DNA from: Entomospira culicis
GTDB taxonomy: Bacteria > Spirochaetota > Spirochaetia > WRBN01
Assembly: GCF_028748145.1 (NCBI RefSeq)
Contig: NZ_CP118181.1
Span: forward strand, 62,001 to 126,000
Length of the DNA stretch: 64,000 bases
Reading direction: 5' to 3'
Position numbers and translations under genes: made by a program. A model generated the notes under the pieces. The model made no database searches. It saw nothing but the letters and a program-made list of their open reading frames with translations, and was not told the DNA's origin. Each line of letters opens with the position of its first letter. Within the stretch, counting starts at the first letter, position 1. Positions 13,701-19,808 of the stretch are shown here, in pieces.

Positions 13701-15003
13701 TGAGTTGCAGAGTAAGGTCAAGGAGAATGTTGCGATGTTGCAAGAGGAGTTTGCTCAAGAGCGCGATCTGGTGATTGGGCAGGGCAAAGCCGAGCGCGAG
13801 CGTATTGTGGAGCAGTTGGATGCCTTGAGCATGCAGGCGGCGCAGTTGGCAAGTTCCTTTGAGGATCAGAGCCAAAGCGCGATGGTGAGCATGAAGGAAG
13901 AGGTGAATCAGATTCAGGAGGCGGTGATTGCCCAAGCCAAGCAGTTTAAGGACGAGGTGAGCGCCCAGATGGAGCAGACCAAATCGAGTGCAACGCTCTT
14001 GGCACAAGAGGCGATGGCGATGCGCGATGAGGTCTTGGCGACTATCCATGAGCAGACCTCTGCCTTGACGGCGAAGTTGGTAGATATTGAGGAGCGTCAG
14101 CAAGCCTTTGCCCAGAGCACTCCGCTCTTTGAGGAGATTATGCGCTTTAAGGAGTCTTTGGAAGAGTCGCTTAACGATCTCAAGATGCAGAGCGCGCAAA
14201 TGGATCTTCGTCGAGAAGAGGTGCAAGAAATTCAGCTTAATCTCAATGTGGCGTTGGAGGCGAACAGTAAACTTGATGATAAGATCGCCTTGATGCAACA
14301 GGCGCGCGCGCAGTTTGAAGAGATGAGCGCCCAGATTGGACATGTGGAGCAGACCTACGAGCGGGTGGAGCGTAAGGCGAAGAATATCGCGTTGTTACAC
14401 GAACAGCTTAATGATATTCAGCAAGATTTGGTCAATTTGAAGAGTCAGGAGCAATCACTTAGCCAGCAAGCGCAGGCGATGCAGAGCGATCTTCAGTTGA
14501 TGCAAGTGCAAGAGGCCAAGCTAGAAGAGCAGGCACAACGGGCGCAACGCATGACCGAAACCATCGATCTCTCGATGCAACAGGTAGAACAGATGCATCA
14601 GCATTTAGATGAGGTGAGTAGCCAAATGAAGCTGGTCGAAGAGCAACGCATCAAGGTGGATTATCTCTTGAAATTCTTTGAGAGCTCTGAAGAGCGGGTA
14701 CATGATATGGAGCATCGGGTGGCAAAAATCGATGTGATGCGTGATTGGATTGTCGAGGCCGAAGAGCGCTTGGATAAACTCCATCGTAACGCCAAGAGCG
14801 CGCTCAAGACGATTCATACGGTAGACGAGAGCGAGGAGGATGAGCCTGCGCTTGCAAAACCGAAAAAGAATAAGGCGGTCAATAAGAAGGAGGCGATTAT
14901 CCGATTGTATGAAGAGGGCTGGTCGGTAGAGCAGATTGCCAAGCAGTTGAAAGTCCCGATTGGTCAAGTTACCCTTGAGATCGATCGGCAAACGAATCAG
15001 TAG
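1741..15003 (+). CDS. Giant membrane-anchored coiled-coil protein (SpiroCoCo-like)
   Basis: A single uninterrupted frame of 4,420 residues (about 500 kDa). I chose ATG 1741 because AAAGG (1724-1728) lies 12 nt upstream; the in-frame TTG at 1729 abuts that site. Residues about 5-22 form one transmembrane helix, followed by a basic stretch that should stay cytoplasmic. About 4,300 residues of Glu/Gln/Leu/Ala-rich coiled coil follow, with almost no proline. Tryptophans recur with exact 29-residue spacing over long stretches, for example W1444, W1473, W1502, W1531 and W1676, W1705, W1734. The last ~40 residues, after a Lys/Pro-rich linker, look like a helix-turn-helix (AIIRLYEEGWSVEQIAKQL). Architecture and host type match the spirochaete family named SpiroCoCo, whose function is not established. 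The role is probably structural (a filament, tether or scaffold), which is inference. Confidence 0.85.
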   Translation: MDFLSIGSLIISFVAIGLAVTLKRNDKNSRSISGVQRFFDKKRQELEEYVQQTTQQVHDLFGELESHDKTGREILKRVEEDVREIVARGEALNEVKDLVLSFTNERDQVFESLENLKNDAKILDETMKKSQKIQEKVEKIEAHANRILIDLADRNDEALRSQREAFSQLIVQESGDVKEQVAKQLAMGESLKAELATVIEQKEHTLMSSLKAFAAEMHRIEEIYQGHLAQLEEQAKRMESEGLYQIKENIESQFSKLQELTNTLFQQESARFGQALEHQVEEFSAFTQKYRDMEEDLAYRFNELADQAMKMESEHHAFAQQMHSLETFMEHEFRGQASELQTLLAQRVAELNGTLQGEVAQQVATVKSQALEQVDLVQAINDELAQKLRYIESTVNEEHQQLTDRMQAMLAQIDGERVALAERIIGDHNALNVALEDMQEEYKRWLQDADALLDVKQKEIDTKIAQEEQRWQESAQELRAEYERWKEHFGHQVQQDQQELSEHFSRNHQELHKRADALRSDIEEHKSLLAEQLEQSLIDVGHQLAQLQEQKYESIEANLEARTEALESHFSQKIIQSDALAQTLNERYEAFSQQLQEVEARMQQGYEGNYNLVNEQLSHLESVVHAQFEANLLQLQELSQSQLGELTELLSTKVTDTHQLLEERKAMIDNEVAGIEQQFLSLEEFHQELKQNLIEQEQASVDKLDAFQKSIDATYQDLETFITTQVAASEQSAFAKVQMEVLELQSRWQERLSDIDLEMTRERQQLKDLSHDLQGAWQEVQSEYQGLSENYAKSLEEEKVRYQSQIDVVQEQFNQAISDNVTRVAEQIQGWHQQLVGGQEQVSHQLEELQGRAQQEIARLDAWLEERKASFMEESGELQAEQRLTMEQMQEELAASQQQWSARVSSYERELGEQQAIFEAEIADFQLKMNEQHQTSLQAVEQWFSQFDRFGTEANERAQTLLDAGLQALTSERDEWLEAYRAWKEETLSLIDAEKLEVSDVEAAFGNKIIELEQKFTFRVDQSLGELTHLEARWQERFATFSERFAEREAHFDQQELAFEQQFLTLNEEIRQDLVGKQEVWQAESLASQEALEETMRGMLDGLAQKQSDLHTEVRTIEEQWRERLAQLQQSIADEDEASMALVEKIRVQVQEQLVAQEQLLDEKRAEVAHRWQEQFNDLSVMWQERDLRFLTEINHAQERIELELAQMMVQMKERVEESLRLESLSALERVDELRQTGELLSEESAELRDRISSAKEQWLSEVDDVARQLKEQIAQGYEESQRAQSSLIASVEDLHQRIQERENEFEQLNERWRTQLHEQQEQLSTLNSEINGQLGLLEELLKDEVRAKEATLLAEQEQALRTWQEKQELWHANQHVLFLSFEEEQKRWQDRWQETLSSWQLDAEGESEQRKQELSEEHARIKAIYEAQFKTLGEQAELLEGAWRERYESYTEGLSEQLRNSESKIEEALEAWAQRMREVEGEVGHRLGDVNAIADELSHRWQSNFDQFESQMQEKIAQTQSHLSELELAWQEQLERNQVIVQERLQSMEHWSGTLEELLADKFNTLKAHLEERAHELSAESSEGMDTWQASIAELKAIFTAQVQEASDAVELTKLELQAKESEWEHLYLEQKYKAEHFSQEQEQAWQREFHAYQERVQIDLERTIATKMEIEARWQEAFQQLEEQASRRIDEASDSQTKVESRWQEAFQQLEEQASRRIDEAADRSLELQEKWGRELESMDALLQERIEDADRRSQLLLEQIDQKSQIIDGELSEQLRIALEKVRLFEESWHEQWQALQAKMELNQQEQEARLQEVAQLSELEQEELRNQWQASLDEFSHKREELERAWQSHQEQEALALAQIYEKHAQLEQEWQAQLEDQRATLQASMQEQEAEISRQFREIAEKTLQQSQSIEAQMADEKEELLIQLEAMKQLFHVQMDEFKQGSHDITSEVERYWQGEKVILQERIEEESLRLVDLVEQLQRQKGAQEAEFSAMLGEHRGEIAQQLEQERAQLVAKIDDLHRELHALHQQMVQGVEERRSELLSHLASLEEQEANISQNLLEKLELQELAFEQRLEEEESALQQKWQLLQENIAKLDEQWQADLLAMGEEANKHEGLASEMRAEIEARWREQFETMHAEIQSWMDGVDQRSSHQAQQVQELWSQQVEELRHALDKRGEEAMLYAKSVEESWRERFEALNRALDARVNHAELDIDAAIETTGSVWRDKLGDAALKMEERRQELLKASEDLFAQVHAQQEKTQEIAQAMESEHLEQQERLQQLFSEQERAFKEEAIATREQWRSQMLQVSEMFGEKIAQAKDDASQMEQTWQHELNIMNDRLEHQNRELLKKSVGLDAAQELIESRIASLESSAFEEFTQQRENLRMQVTLRLEELAQQMRNDWEAKLGSLRDNFAQQVQEMELFTADLKSNQELAEEQQQQFNQELERLTDEMRSRLSEVEELGSQALEALQHRLETMGQETQELTHLFASEVQEHEEKIAQIQTQVDAQFEQAYQQMAKRTDELSNELLSELEDKRKLIADEESRLDAQMEQLQSSVRQEVESLSQTMREELSLQKEQLEEEQLHLQEKLQRVRSDMEGTQEHLLLRVAQLEQEQAQYQQELKERWEVFAEQLGNEEREAVLLMKAHLDEAEGGLNDFNKAIEALQSELKEAHQGHKSWWSEHQGLLHTTFSEEEQALQENFAVLKSKLAQMSELYEEDLSSQVHQALQGVQSAMATMDNDRQEALAKAQALSSELEAIYRAQQEQASAWEREHLEHLQRDKVEIDQKIADELALFSLELEQRKEQITQDIQSHQQALIAEEQGFLATVEQARAKVAQSLHELSQEDEAKQAQWRELAQTLELFVVEQEELLRGLTAEHQGQWQEASERWTANLQEASEAIALEREEYHARTQTLIASLDSEAGEQQHRLTRALAEQKSAFEANIEQMHARMAQEQEKISIIFSRLEEAVQDKNMLLDAESQAHIEALEAHLASLKERMQSIASEQELELLQHFDKHDAQMRDFGAEAKAKESEYTALVEERMAYAQQLWQNLSESFEAKEQIYTTRVTQMMEEFSEQSRQLEQHFKHEQEGLELQFTQRVEQIDASWQAFNAKIGAKQDAFSEDYNGRIALAMESLRDLEEQLLHKQSDFESDFSERLQEAIRNLGQVQAEFDAKQAEFDEELASRIAIAGDALSRLEGEFAHKREELEAALIARVAAAGENLDGIGDSLEQRYVQFEQELKEKLAIALGDAQVAQEEIQAQKVAMQAHLRTQVEKAEQELKEITAELTHEQIDRYKELMNEQEAQYRLAMEQTQAQFTQMLEQVNAQKEVVSEQLDNFEENFAQRFEKALHENEEFKGALEAQKADLLTQAHLQGERLQEVIDQLSAELIERKDRVFSGFQERLTVNEAQMSERMRELEAKAEAERAVYQAHQAHFEAESLRIEEQQEAFLLQIEEQLRQREVSMRQVVQERMEAMEGEVVAKLDQRIVQLEERARIIQDTVLRLGAENDERVKEYRSKLESQLVSMTSEAEESLLDLREKQHHLEELRNTLGEQLMSIRENALRELLRGQEELQQLIRSTVKQTGDDLSLDVMGTIEDRLNDYEDSLKMKMHRLEGFISDVDQLEHSLRVSLSEVSDRIGHQLVAFESDIHHKHEREVERATLNLERMTQNIAQLESNLHQMVGEVNQRILTDLTSLESDLRERNSQEMERAQLSMQAVEQAVTALENRLAQMRQETLDQVSGRLAQFEQLFSEDVVRREEALRNKVQEWQYTYETKLAMLEQEQHQARMELGESYQSRYKEQFDSLAGKTQEQLRLFKEESEGLILATNQEVKQVHEQVQQLQQSMQKRLEEIGGRAKAELDTRLMEVQQALLADLDHQRERLHKDLAESQSQSQQQLRNFQGNMGEEMQEFERHVVVQVAHVKEQTQAQLQGLDAELSSERKELIQMLDSYKHELLQWKTMSDEAAKSLEKELQDKYLELQSKVKENVAMLQEEFAQERDLVIGQGKAERERIVEQLDALSMQAAQLASSFEDQSQSAMVSMKEEVNQIQEAVIAQAKQFKDEVSAQMEQTKSSATLLAQEAMAMRDEVLATIHEQTSALTAKLVDIEERQQAFAQSTPLFEEIMRFKESLEESLNDLKMQSAQMDLRREEVQEIQLNLNVALEANSKLDDKIALMQQARAQFEEMSAQIGHVEQTYERVERKAKNIALLHEQLNDIQQDLVNLKSQEQSLSQQAQAMQSDLQLMQVQEAKLEEQAQRAQRMTETIDLSMQQVEQMHQHLDEVSSQMKLVEEQRIKVDYLLKFFESSEERVHDMEHRVAKIDVMRDWIVEAEERLDKLHRNAKSALKTIHTVDESEEDEPALAKPKKNKAVNKKEAIIRLYEEGWSVEQIAKQLKVPIGQVTLEIDRQTNQ
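6760..6919 (+). repeat. 87-bp tandem duplication inside the giant gene
   Basis: Two consecutive 87-bp units encode the same 29-residue block, starting at W1676 and W1705. The shared core begins WQEAFQQLEEQASRRIDEA. The DNA copies are nearly identical for about 60 nt and then diverge. The unit length equals the tryptophan period of the surrounding protein. Confidence 0.9.
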
Positions 15004-15011
15004 GAGCAGTT

Positions 15012-16793
15012 GTGGCGCGGGTTAATGTTCGACAATTTTTTCGTCGTACCAATCTTCTCCTGATGATCTTTTCGATTGTCTTTATCTTCCTTGCTAGTAG
15101 CGACTACGCACAGATACTCTTTCGGGTAGATTGGTTCTTGCGTTGGATGCCTAAGCTTTTGATGAGTTGGGTGGTTGCCGATGTGATTTATCAGCTAGTT
15201 AGTCGCACTGATCAGATCGGGCTGTGGCTACGACGCTTTCTCGTTATTTTACTCTGGAGTGCCGTAACCTTGAGCTATGGTTGGCTTCGTCTGCCAAACT
15301 ACCAATATAGCTTGGGGCATCAGAAGGTGTTTTATGCGTTTATCTTGATACACAGCCTCTCTTTTTATCTGCATCAAATTAATCAGGCGCAACTTAAACG
15401 CTATATCGGGATGCTTCTCCAACGGCCTGCGCATATGATGGTGTTGAGTTATACCGCATTGATTCTCTTGTTTACGGTGCTCCTTCTCCTGCCAATTTCG
15501 CAATACGGATATCAAGAGGGGGGATTGAGCGCGTTGAATGCGCTCTTTTTAACGGTATCGGCGATTTGTGTTACGGGGTTAGCGCCGGTAGATATTGCTT
15601 CGACGTTTAGTCCGTTTGGGCTGGGGGTCTTGGTTTTGGCGGTGCAACTGGGGGGAATTGGTATTGCCTTATTGGGATCGATTATGCTTTATGTGCGACG
15701 ATCGGTGGGGCTATCGGGGCGTACCTTGCTGGCCTACTCCTTTAGCGATGATGCGGTTTCGGATGTGGGCAAGGTTGCGCTACGGGTGATTTGGGCGACG
15801 CTTATCATTGAGTTGATTGGCGCGAGTTATTTTGTTTGGCACTTTTTTGTGGTACAGGAGTATCTCTTGATGCCTGCGCTGGGGCATGGGATCTTTTTTA
15901 GCATATCGGCGTTTAATAATGCAGGATTTTCGCTCTTTACGGGGGGATCGCTAGAGAGCTTGAGATTTGACTTCTCTTTTTTGTGGATGATCAATTTGCT
16001 GATTATTTTTGGGGTGGTGGGCTTTAACTTTATTTTTTATGAGTTAAATCGCATGAAGCGCGCGCTTGGTCGTTATCTTAGCAAGGGGGTAGATCATCTG
16101 AATCGCACACAGGTAACAATGAATAATAGCACACTAGTGTTACGTAGTGGCTATGGATCGATATTGTTGATGGTTGTCCTCTTCTTTCTCTTTTATGCCT
16201 TTGAGCATCCTCACTCGATTTATGTACTTAGTACGGCACAGCAGTATATTGAGAGTGCTTTTTTATCGGTAGATGCCAAGACTGCAGGCTTTATGTCGCG
16301 CGATTTTACCACGTTGCGCTTCTCTACGCAAGGGCTCTTTTTACTAGGAATGTTTATTGGTGGAGCATCTGGAGGAACGGCAGGCGGTATTAAACTCAAT
16401 ACGATACTGGTGATTTTTGCAGGATTCCGTGCCTTTATTCAACAGCGTCCTTTGGCGAAAATTGGTCAGATGAGCATTAGCTGGGAGGATGTGCGTCGTG
16501 CTAATATTCTCTTTATCAGTGCGATTTTAGTGGTGATATTGGCAACCTTTGCCTTGAGTATCACCGAGCGAGTGCAAGAGCCTTTTGCTATTTTTTGGGA
16601 GGTGGTATCGGCGTTGGGCACGGTGGGCACCTCGCTCAATTATACCAGCGATCTTACGGTATTAGGACGTATTGTGATTATGTCGGTAATGCTGATTGGT
16701 CGTTTGGGTGCGCTTACGCTCTTTAGTTTTGCCCAAGAACGCGAGGTGAAGAAAGAGCCTAGTTATCCTTTGGGCAATGTGTATATCGGATAG
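15012..16793 (+). CDS. ktrB: K+ uptake channel subunit, KtrB/TrkH family
   Basis: A 593-residue integral inner-membrane protein that forms the ion pore of a Ktr/Trk potassium uptake system. Four pore-loop repeats are visible: TVSAICVTGL, SISAFNNAGF, SVDAKTAGFM and VSALGTVGTS, each with the glycine of the selectivity filter. A gating-loop-like glycine-rich segment (GGASGGTAGGIKLN) is present. It is longer than the usual ~450 residues of KtrB because about 140 residues with extra hydrophobic helices precede the core. GTG 15012 is chosen because AGGAG (15002-15006) sits just upstream. It starts 9 nt after the giant gene and is followed by its regulatory partner. Confidence 0.93.
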   Translation: MARVNVRQFFRRTNLLLMIFSIVFIFLASSDYAQILFRVDWFLRWMPKLLMSWVVADVIYQLVSRTDQIGLWLRRFLVILLWSAVTLSYGWLRLPNYQYSLGHQKVFYAFILIHSLSFYLHQINQAQLKRYIGMLLQRPAHMMVLSYTALILLFTVLLLLPISQYGYQEGGLSALNALFLTVSAICVTGLAPVDIASTFSPFGLGVLVLAVQLGGIGIALLGSIMLYVRRSVGLSGRTLLAYSFSDDAVSDVGKVALRVIWATLIIELIGASYFVWHFFVVQEYLLMPALGHGIFFSISAFNNAGFSLFTGGSLESLRFDFSFLWMINLLIIFGVVGFNFIFYELNRMKRALGRYLSKGVDHLNRTQVTMNNSTLVLRSGYGSILLMVVLFFLFYAFEHPHSIYVLSTAQQYIESAFLSVDAKTAGFMSRDFTTLRFSTQGLFLLGMFIGGASGGTAGGIKLNTILVIFAGFRAFIQQRPLAKIGQMSISWEDVRRANILFISAILVVILATFALSITERVQEPFAIFWEVVSALGTVGTSLNYTSDLTVLGRIVIMSVMLIGRLGALTLFSFAQEREVKKEPSYPLGNVYIG

Positions 16794-16807
16794 AAAAGAG
16801 GTGGACA

Positions 16808-17503
16808 ATGGCAGAAGATAAGGATAGAGTCTTTGCGGTGATTGGTTTGGGGCAATTTGGCGTGCATCTAGCGACGGCGTTGGCAGAGAAAGGTTTTAGC
16901 GTGATTGCGATTGATAACGATCAAAATGCGCTTGACTTAGTGAAGGGGCGCGTTGCCCAAGCGTTGCTAATTGATGCGGAGGAGGAATCTTTTACGATTC
17001 GCGCGCCGTTGGATGATGTGGATGTGGCGCTGGTTGCGCTTAGTCAATTTGAGGTGGCGATTTTGGCGGTGCTGTATCTTAAACAGGTGGGCGTTCCTTA
17101 TATCGTGGCGCGTGCGGAGACGACGATTCATGCACATGCGCTCACAAAGGTTGGTGCTGATCAAATTATCAATGTGGAAGAGGAGAGTGGTAAACGTTTG
17201 GCGCATCAGTTGGCGAGTCCGCATATTTTAGATGTGATTCGTCTTAGTAATGCGGTGATGTTAGCTGAAGTTGTTGCCAATAAAGCATTGGTTGGAAAAG
17301 AGTTGCGCGAGTTAGACCTGCGCAAGCAGTATGGTATTAATATCGTGGCGATTCGGCGTATTCATCTCTTGGTGAGCGAAGAGGGATTACCCACACAAGG
17401 CGAGGAGATTCTATTGCCTGGCCCTGAAGATAAAATTGAAGCAAGCGACATTTTGATTGTGGTGGGCTCTACCAGCGCGATGGATAGGTTCAAGAATGAG
17501 TAA
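16808..17503 (+). CDS. ktrA: K+ uptake regulatory subunit KtrA (RCK)
   Basis: A 231-residue cytoplasmic gating subunit. The N-terminal RCK_N Rossmann fold shows GLGQFG (residues 13-18) and the adenosine-ribose acid in AIDND (Asp36). The C-terminal ~80 residues match a TrkA_C/RCK_C domain, which in Ktr systems can bind cyclic di-AMP. A cdaA start is seen at the right edge of the window, so c-di-AMP control of K+ uptake is plausible but not shown. It lies 14 nt after ktrB with an AAGAGGTGG-type ribosome site. Its last 8 nt overlap the next gene, which suggests translational coupling. Confidence 0.93.
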   Translation: MAEDKDRVFAVIGLGQFGVHLATALAEKGFSVIAIDNDQNALDLVKGRVAQALLIDAEEESFTIRAPLDDVDVALVALSQFEVAILAVLYLKQVGVPYIVARAETTIHAHALTKVGADQIINVEEESGKRLAHQLASPHILDVIRLSNAVMLAEVVANKALVGKELRELDLRKQYGINIVAIRRIHLLVSEEGLPTQGEEILLPGPEDKIEASDILIVVGSTSAMDRFKNE

Positions 17504-18251
17504 GTTGATTTTATTAACGAGCCGAAAATTTTTTTTCGTCTTTATGAGCACGCTGTTGATTCAATTGGTTTTTTTGCTCTATATCGACTATGTAATTTCT
17601 AGTAAATACCCCGGCATTAAATATTTGCGTGAGACACACTTGTATATGCATATTGTCTTTTTGGTTGTTTATGCTTTGATGATGCACTGGCTTTATGCGA
17701 GTTCTAAGCGGGTGGATCGAGAGTTGATGCGGATGGCAAAGCTTGCGGGCACGAGCGCCTATAATCCTCAACGTGTAGAGCGGATATTGGGGCAGTTTGG
17801 TCGCCATCTTAATGATATTTTGGCGCAAACCTTGCAGTTGAGTGAAAAGCGTCGGCTTAAGATAGGTGCGCAGAAGGTCTTATTTGATGTGATGCAGGAG
17901 ATGGTAGAGCCGTTCTTAGTGATCGTGGATGCTGGAGGCATTGTTTTAGGGCATAGTAGTGTCGCCCGCGAGCGCTTGGGCTTAGAGTTGCAGGCGGGTA
18001 AGTATTTAGGAGACATTATTAGTGATTTTGAGGTAAAGCGTTATGTAGCATACTTTTCTACTCAGAGTGATACGCTTAGTCTCGGGGATTATCGATGCTA
18101 TCCGGTGTACGATGAGTCGGGAGTTATCCATTATGTTTTTGTGATGGATGAAGGGTATAATGTACAAGAACATGTGCAGAAGAGCTTTGATCATGGGGCG
18201 CAAAAGTCTAAGATTCGGCGCACGTTTTTGTCAGAAGAGAATAGATTTTAA
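17496..18251 (+). CDS. Membrane protein with PAS-like domain
   Basis: A 251-residue protein starting at ATG 17496, inside the end of ktrA. Two hydrophobic helices (about residues 10-32 and 48-66) frame a short external loop. A basic helical linker follows, then a PAS-like sensor fold from about residue 130 (VEPFLVIVDAGGIVLGHSS and a later YPVYDESGVIHYVFVMDE). No kinase, cyclase, GGDEF or phosphatase domain follows, so it is a sensor without a recognisable output. Its coupling to ktrBA suggests a role in ion or turgor sensing, which is inference. No terminator is obvious before the next promoter. Confidence 0.7.
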   Translation: MSKLILLTSRKFFFVFMSTLLIQLVFLLYIDYVISSKYPGIKYLRETHLYMHIVFLVVYALMMHWLYASSKRVDRELMRMAKLAGTSAYNPQRVERILGQFGRHLNDILAQTLQLSEKRRLKIGAQKVLFDVMQEMVEPFLVIVDAGGIVLGHSSVARERLGLELQAGKYLGDIISDFEVKRYVAYFSTQSDTLSLGDYRCYPVYDESGVIHYVFVMDEGYNVQEHVQKSFDHGAQKSKIRRTFLSEENRF

Positions 18252-18260
18252 CAATATTAC

Positions 18261-18289
18261 TTGACAAAATCAAAAAGATTGGTTATACT
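18261..18289 (+). promoter_or_regulatory. Near-consensus promoter for the first MATE gene
   Basis: TTGACA (18261-18266) and TATACT (18284-18289) with a 17-nt spacer. The predicted start is near 18296, giving a ~75-nt leader before ATG 18371. Confidence 0.85.
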
Positions 18290-18370
18290 ATTCTGAAACC
18301 CACATTACATGAACATAAAGAGCGGGTTAATTTCACTGTAATAGCGTGATAAAAGGATTAGGTAAAAGAG

Positions 18371-19765
18371 ATGGACGCGATAGTCGATAAGTACCACACG
18401 GATCAGGAGCGGACGAGTTATAGCCGATTACTTAAGGTAGCCATACCGATGGTGATTCAGGGATTAATGTTCTCGGTGATGCTCTTGGTGGATCGTATCT
18501 TTGTGGGTAACTATGATGTAATGTATCTTGCCGCTGCGAGTACGGCGGGTGGGCTTGCAACGGCATTTGGCTTTTTTACCGGTGAAACGGTAGGGTTTGC
18601 TAACAATATTGTTGCGCAGTATTATGGGGCTAAGCGAAAAAATATGTTGGCTGCACCGGTGTGGGCGGGGCTCTTTTTGGCAAGTATTTTTGCGGTGTTA
18701 TTGGTGATCACGTTACCGCTGACCCAGAAGATTTTTGAGTTCTCTTTTTTTGGACATGAAGAGGCGTTAATCAAAGCAGAGCAGGTATACTTTCGTTATA
18801 TTATCTTGATGTATGCGGTGATGCTCTTTCAGCGGGCGCTGTTGAGCTACTTTATTGGCATTGGTCAAACCTATAAGATGATGATTGTGATGGTGGCGGG
18901 TAACTTGAGCAATATTCTCTTTGATTGGTTGTTAATTTTTGGGGTTGGGCCTTTTCCCGAAATGGGCATTGCTGGAGCAGGGCTTGCCTCCTTGATCTCT
19001 GCGGTGGTGAGCTTATTGATTGCAATTTGGTTTTTTGTGGATGCTAAACGCGTACAAGAAGATATGTTGCGCCCGCGTTTTCAACCAGAAATTATCAAGC
19101 GTCTCTTTCTGTTGGGCTTGCCTGCAGGCTTACAGGTTGGCTTAGAGATGCTAGGCTTTACGGTTATGCAGATGTTTTTAGGGAAGATTAGTACGGCAGC
19201 GTTGGCCGCTTCTGCGGTTAGCTTTGGTCTACAGAATATTGTTTATTCACCCACAACCTCGGTAGCGAACGCTGGCGCAATCTTAATTGGGCAAGAGCGT
19301 GGCGCGTTGCGTATGCATAATTTTAGATTAATTTTACGTAAAGTGATGATTATTGGATCGGTTTATAGCTTGTTGATGCTCTTTATTATGTGGCGTTTTC
19401 CAGAGCAGCTGATTACAATTTTTGATAGTGGCGATAGTGCCGATCCCGAATTATTGGCCGAGACAAAGCATATTGCGCGCTATTTCTTGTTGATTACGGG
19501 GCTTTGGCTAGTGCCTGATGTCTTCTTTAACACTTATATGCAAACGCTTAAAGCCTTAGGAGATAGCCGTTTTATCTCGATTACGATGATTATTATGGTC
19601 TTTGCATTGATTACCTTGCCTGCTGTTTTCCTTAGTGGAATCGACGCTGCGTGGCCTAAGTATGTTATCTACGGCATGACGATTATCTATGTCATTATCC
19701 TTTGGATTATTTTTGGCTTGCGCTACCGTAGTGGTAAGTGGAAGGATAATCACGTGATTGATTAA
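18371..19765 (+). CDS. MATE family efflux transporter
   Basis: A 464-residue inner-membrane exporter with about 12 hydrophobic helices in two homologous halves, as in MATE/NorM proteins. The first half begins with the family pattern IPMVIQGLMFSVMLLVDRIF, and the second-half equivalent is LGLPAGLQVGLEMLGF. MATE proteins expel drugs, toxins or metabolites in exchange for Na+ or H+; the substrate here is unknown. It has its own strong promoter and no visible terminator. It is clearly paralogous to the gene at 20284: the N-terminal region, the PEMGIAGAGLAS motif and the C-terminal RYRSGKWK are shared, so the pair arose by tandem duplication. Confidence 0.93.
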   Translation: MDAIVDKYHTDQERTSYSRLLKVAIPMVIQGLMFSVMLLVDRIFVGNYDVMYLAAASTAGGLATAFGFFTGETVGFANNIVAQYYGAKRKNMLAAPVWAGLFLASIFAVLLVITLPLTQKIFEFSFFGHEEALIKAEQVYFRYIILMYAVMLFQRALLSYFIGIGQTYKMMIVMVAGNLSNILFDWLLIFGVGPFPEMGIAGAGLASLISAVVSLLIAIWFFVDAKRVQEDMLRPRFQPEIIKRLFLLGLPAGLQVGLEMLGFTVMQMFLGKISTAALAASAVSFGLQNIVYSPTTSVANAGAILIGQERGALRMHNFRLILRKVMIIGSVYSLLMLFIMWRFPEQLITIFDSGDSADPELLAETKHIARYFLLITGLWLVPDVFFNTYMQTLKALGDSRFISITMIIMVFALITLPAVFLSGIDAAWPKYVIYGMTIIYVIILWIIFGLRYRSGKWKDNHVID

Positions 19766-19779
19766 CTTGAAAAAAGGTG

Positions 19780-19808
19780 TTGCAAAAAATTTGTAGTCAG
19801 TGTATAAT
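19780..19808 (+). promoter_or_regulatory. Promoter of the MATE2 leader
   Basis: TTGCAA (19780-19785) and the perfect TATAAT (19803-19808) with a 17-nt spacer. The predicted start at about 19815 falls at the base of a long hairpin. Confidence 0.8.

Noticed and set aside
1869-14991. Many long antisense open frames under the giant gene
   Set aside because: The purine-rich, Glu/Gln codon-rich coding strand lacks stop-forming complements, so antisense frames stay open by composition. None has a ribosome site or a recognisable product.
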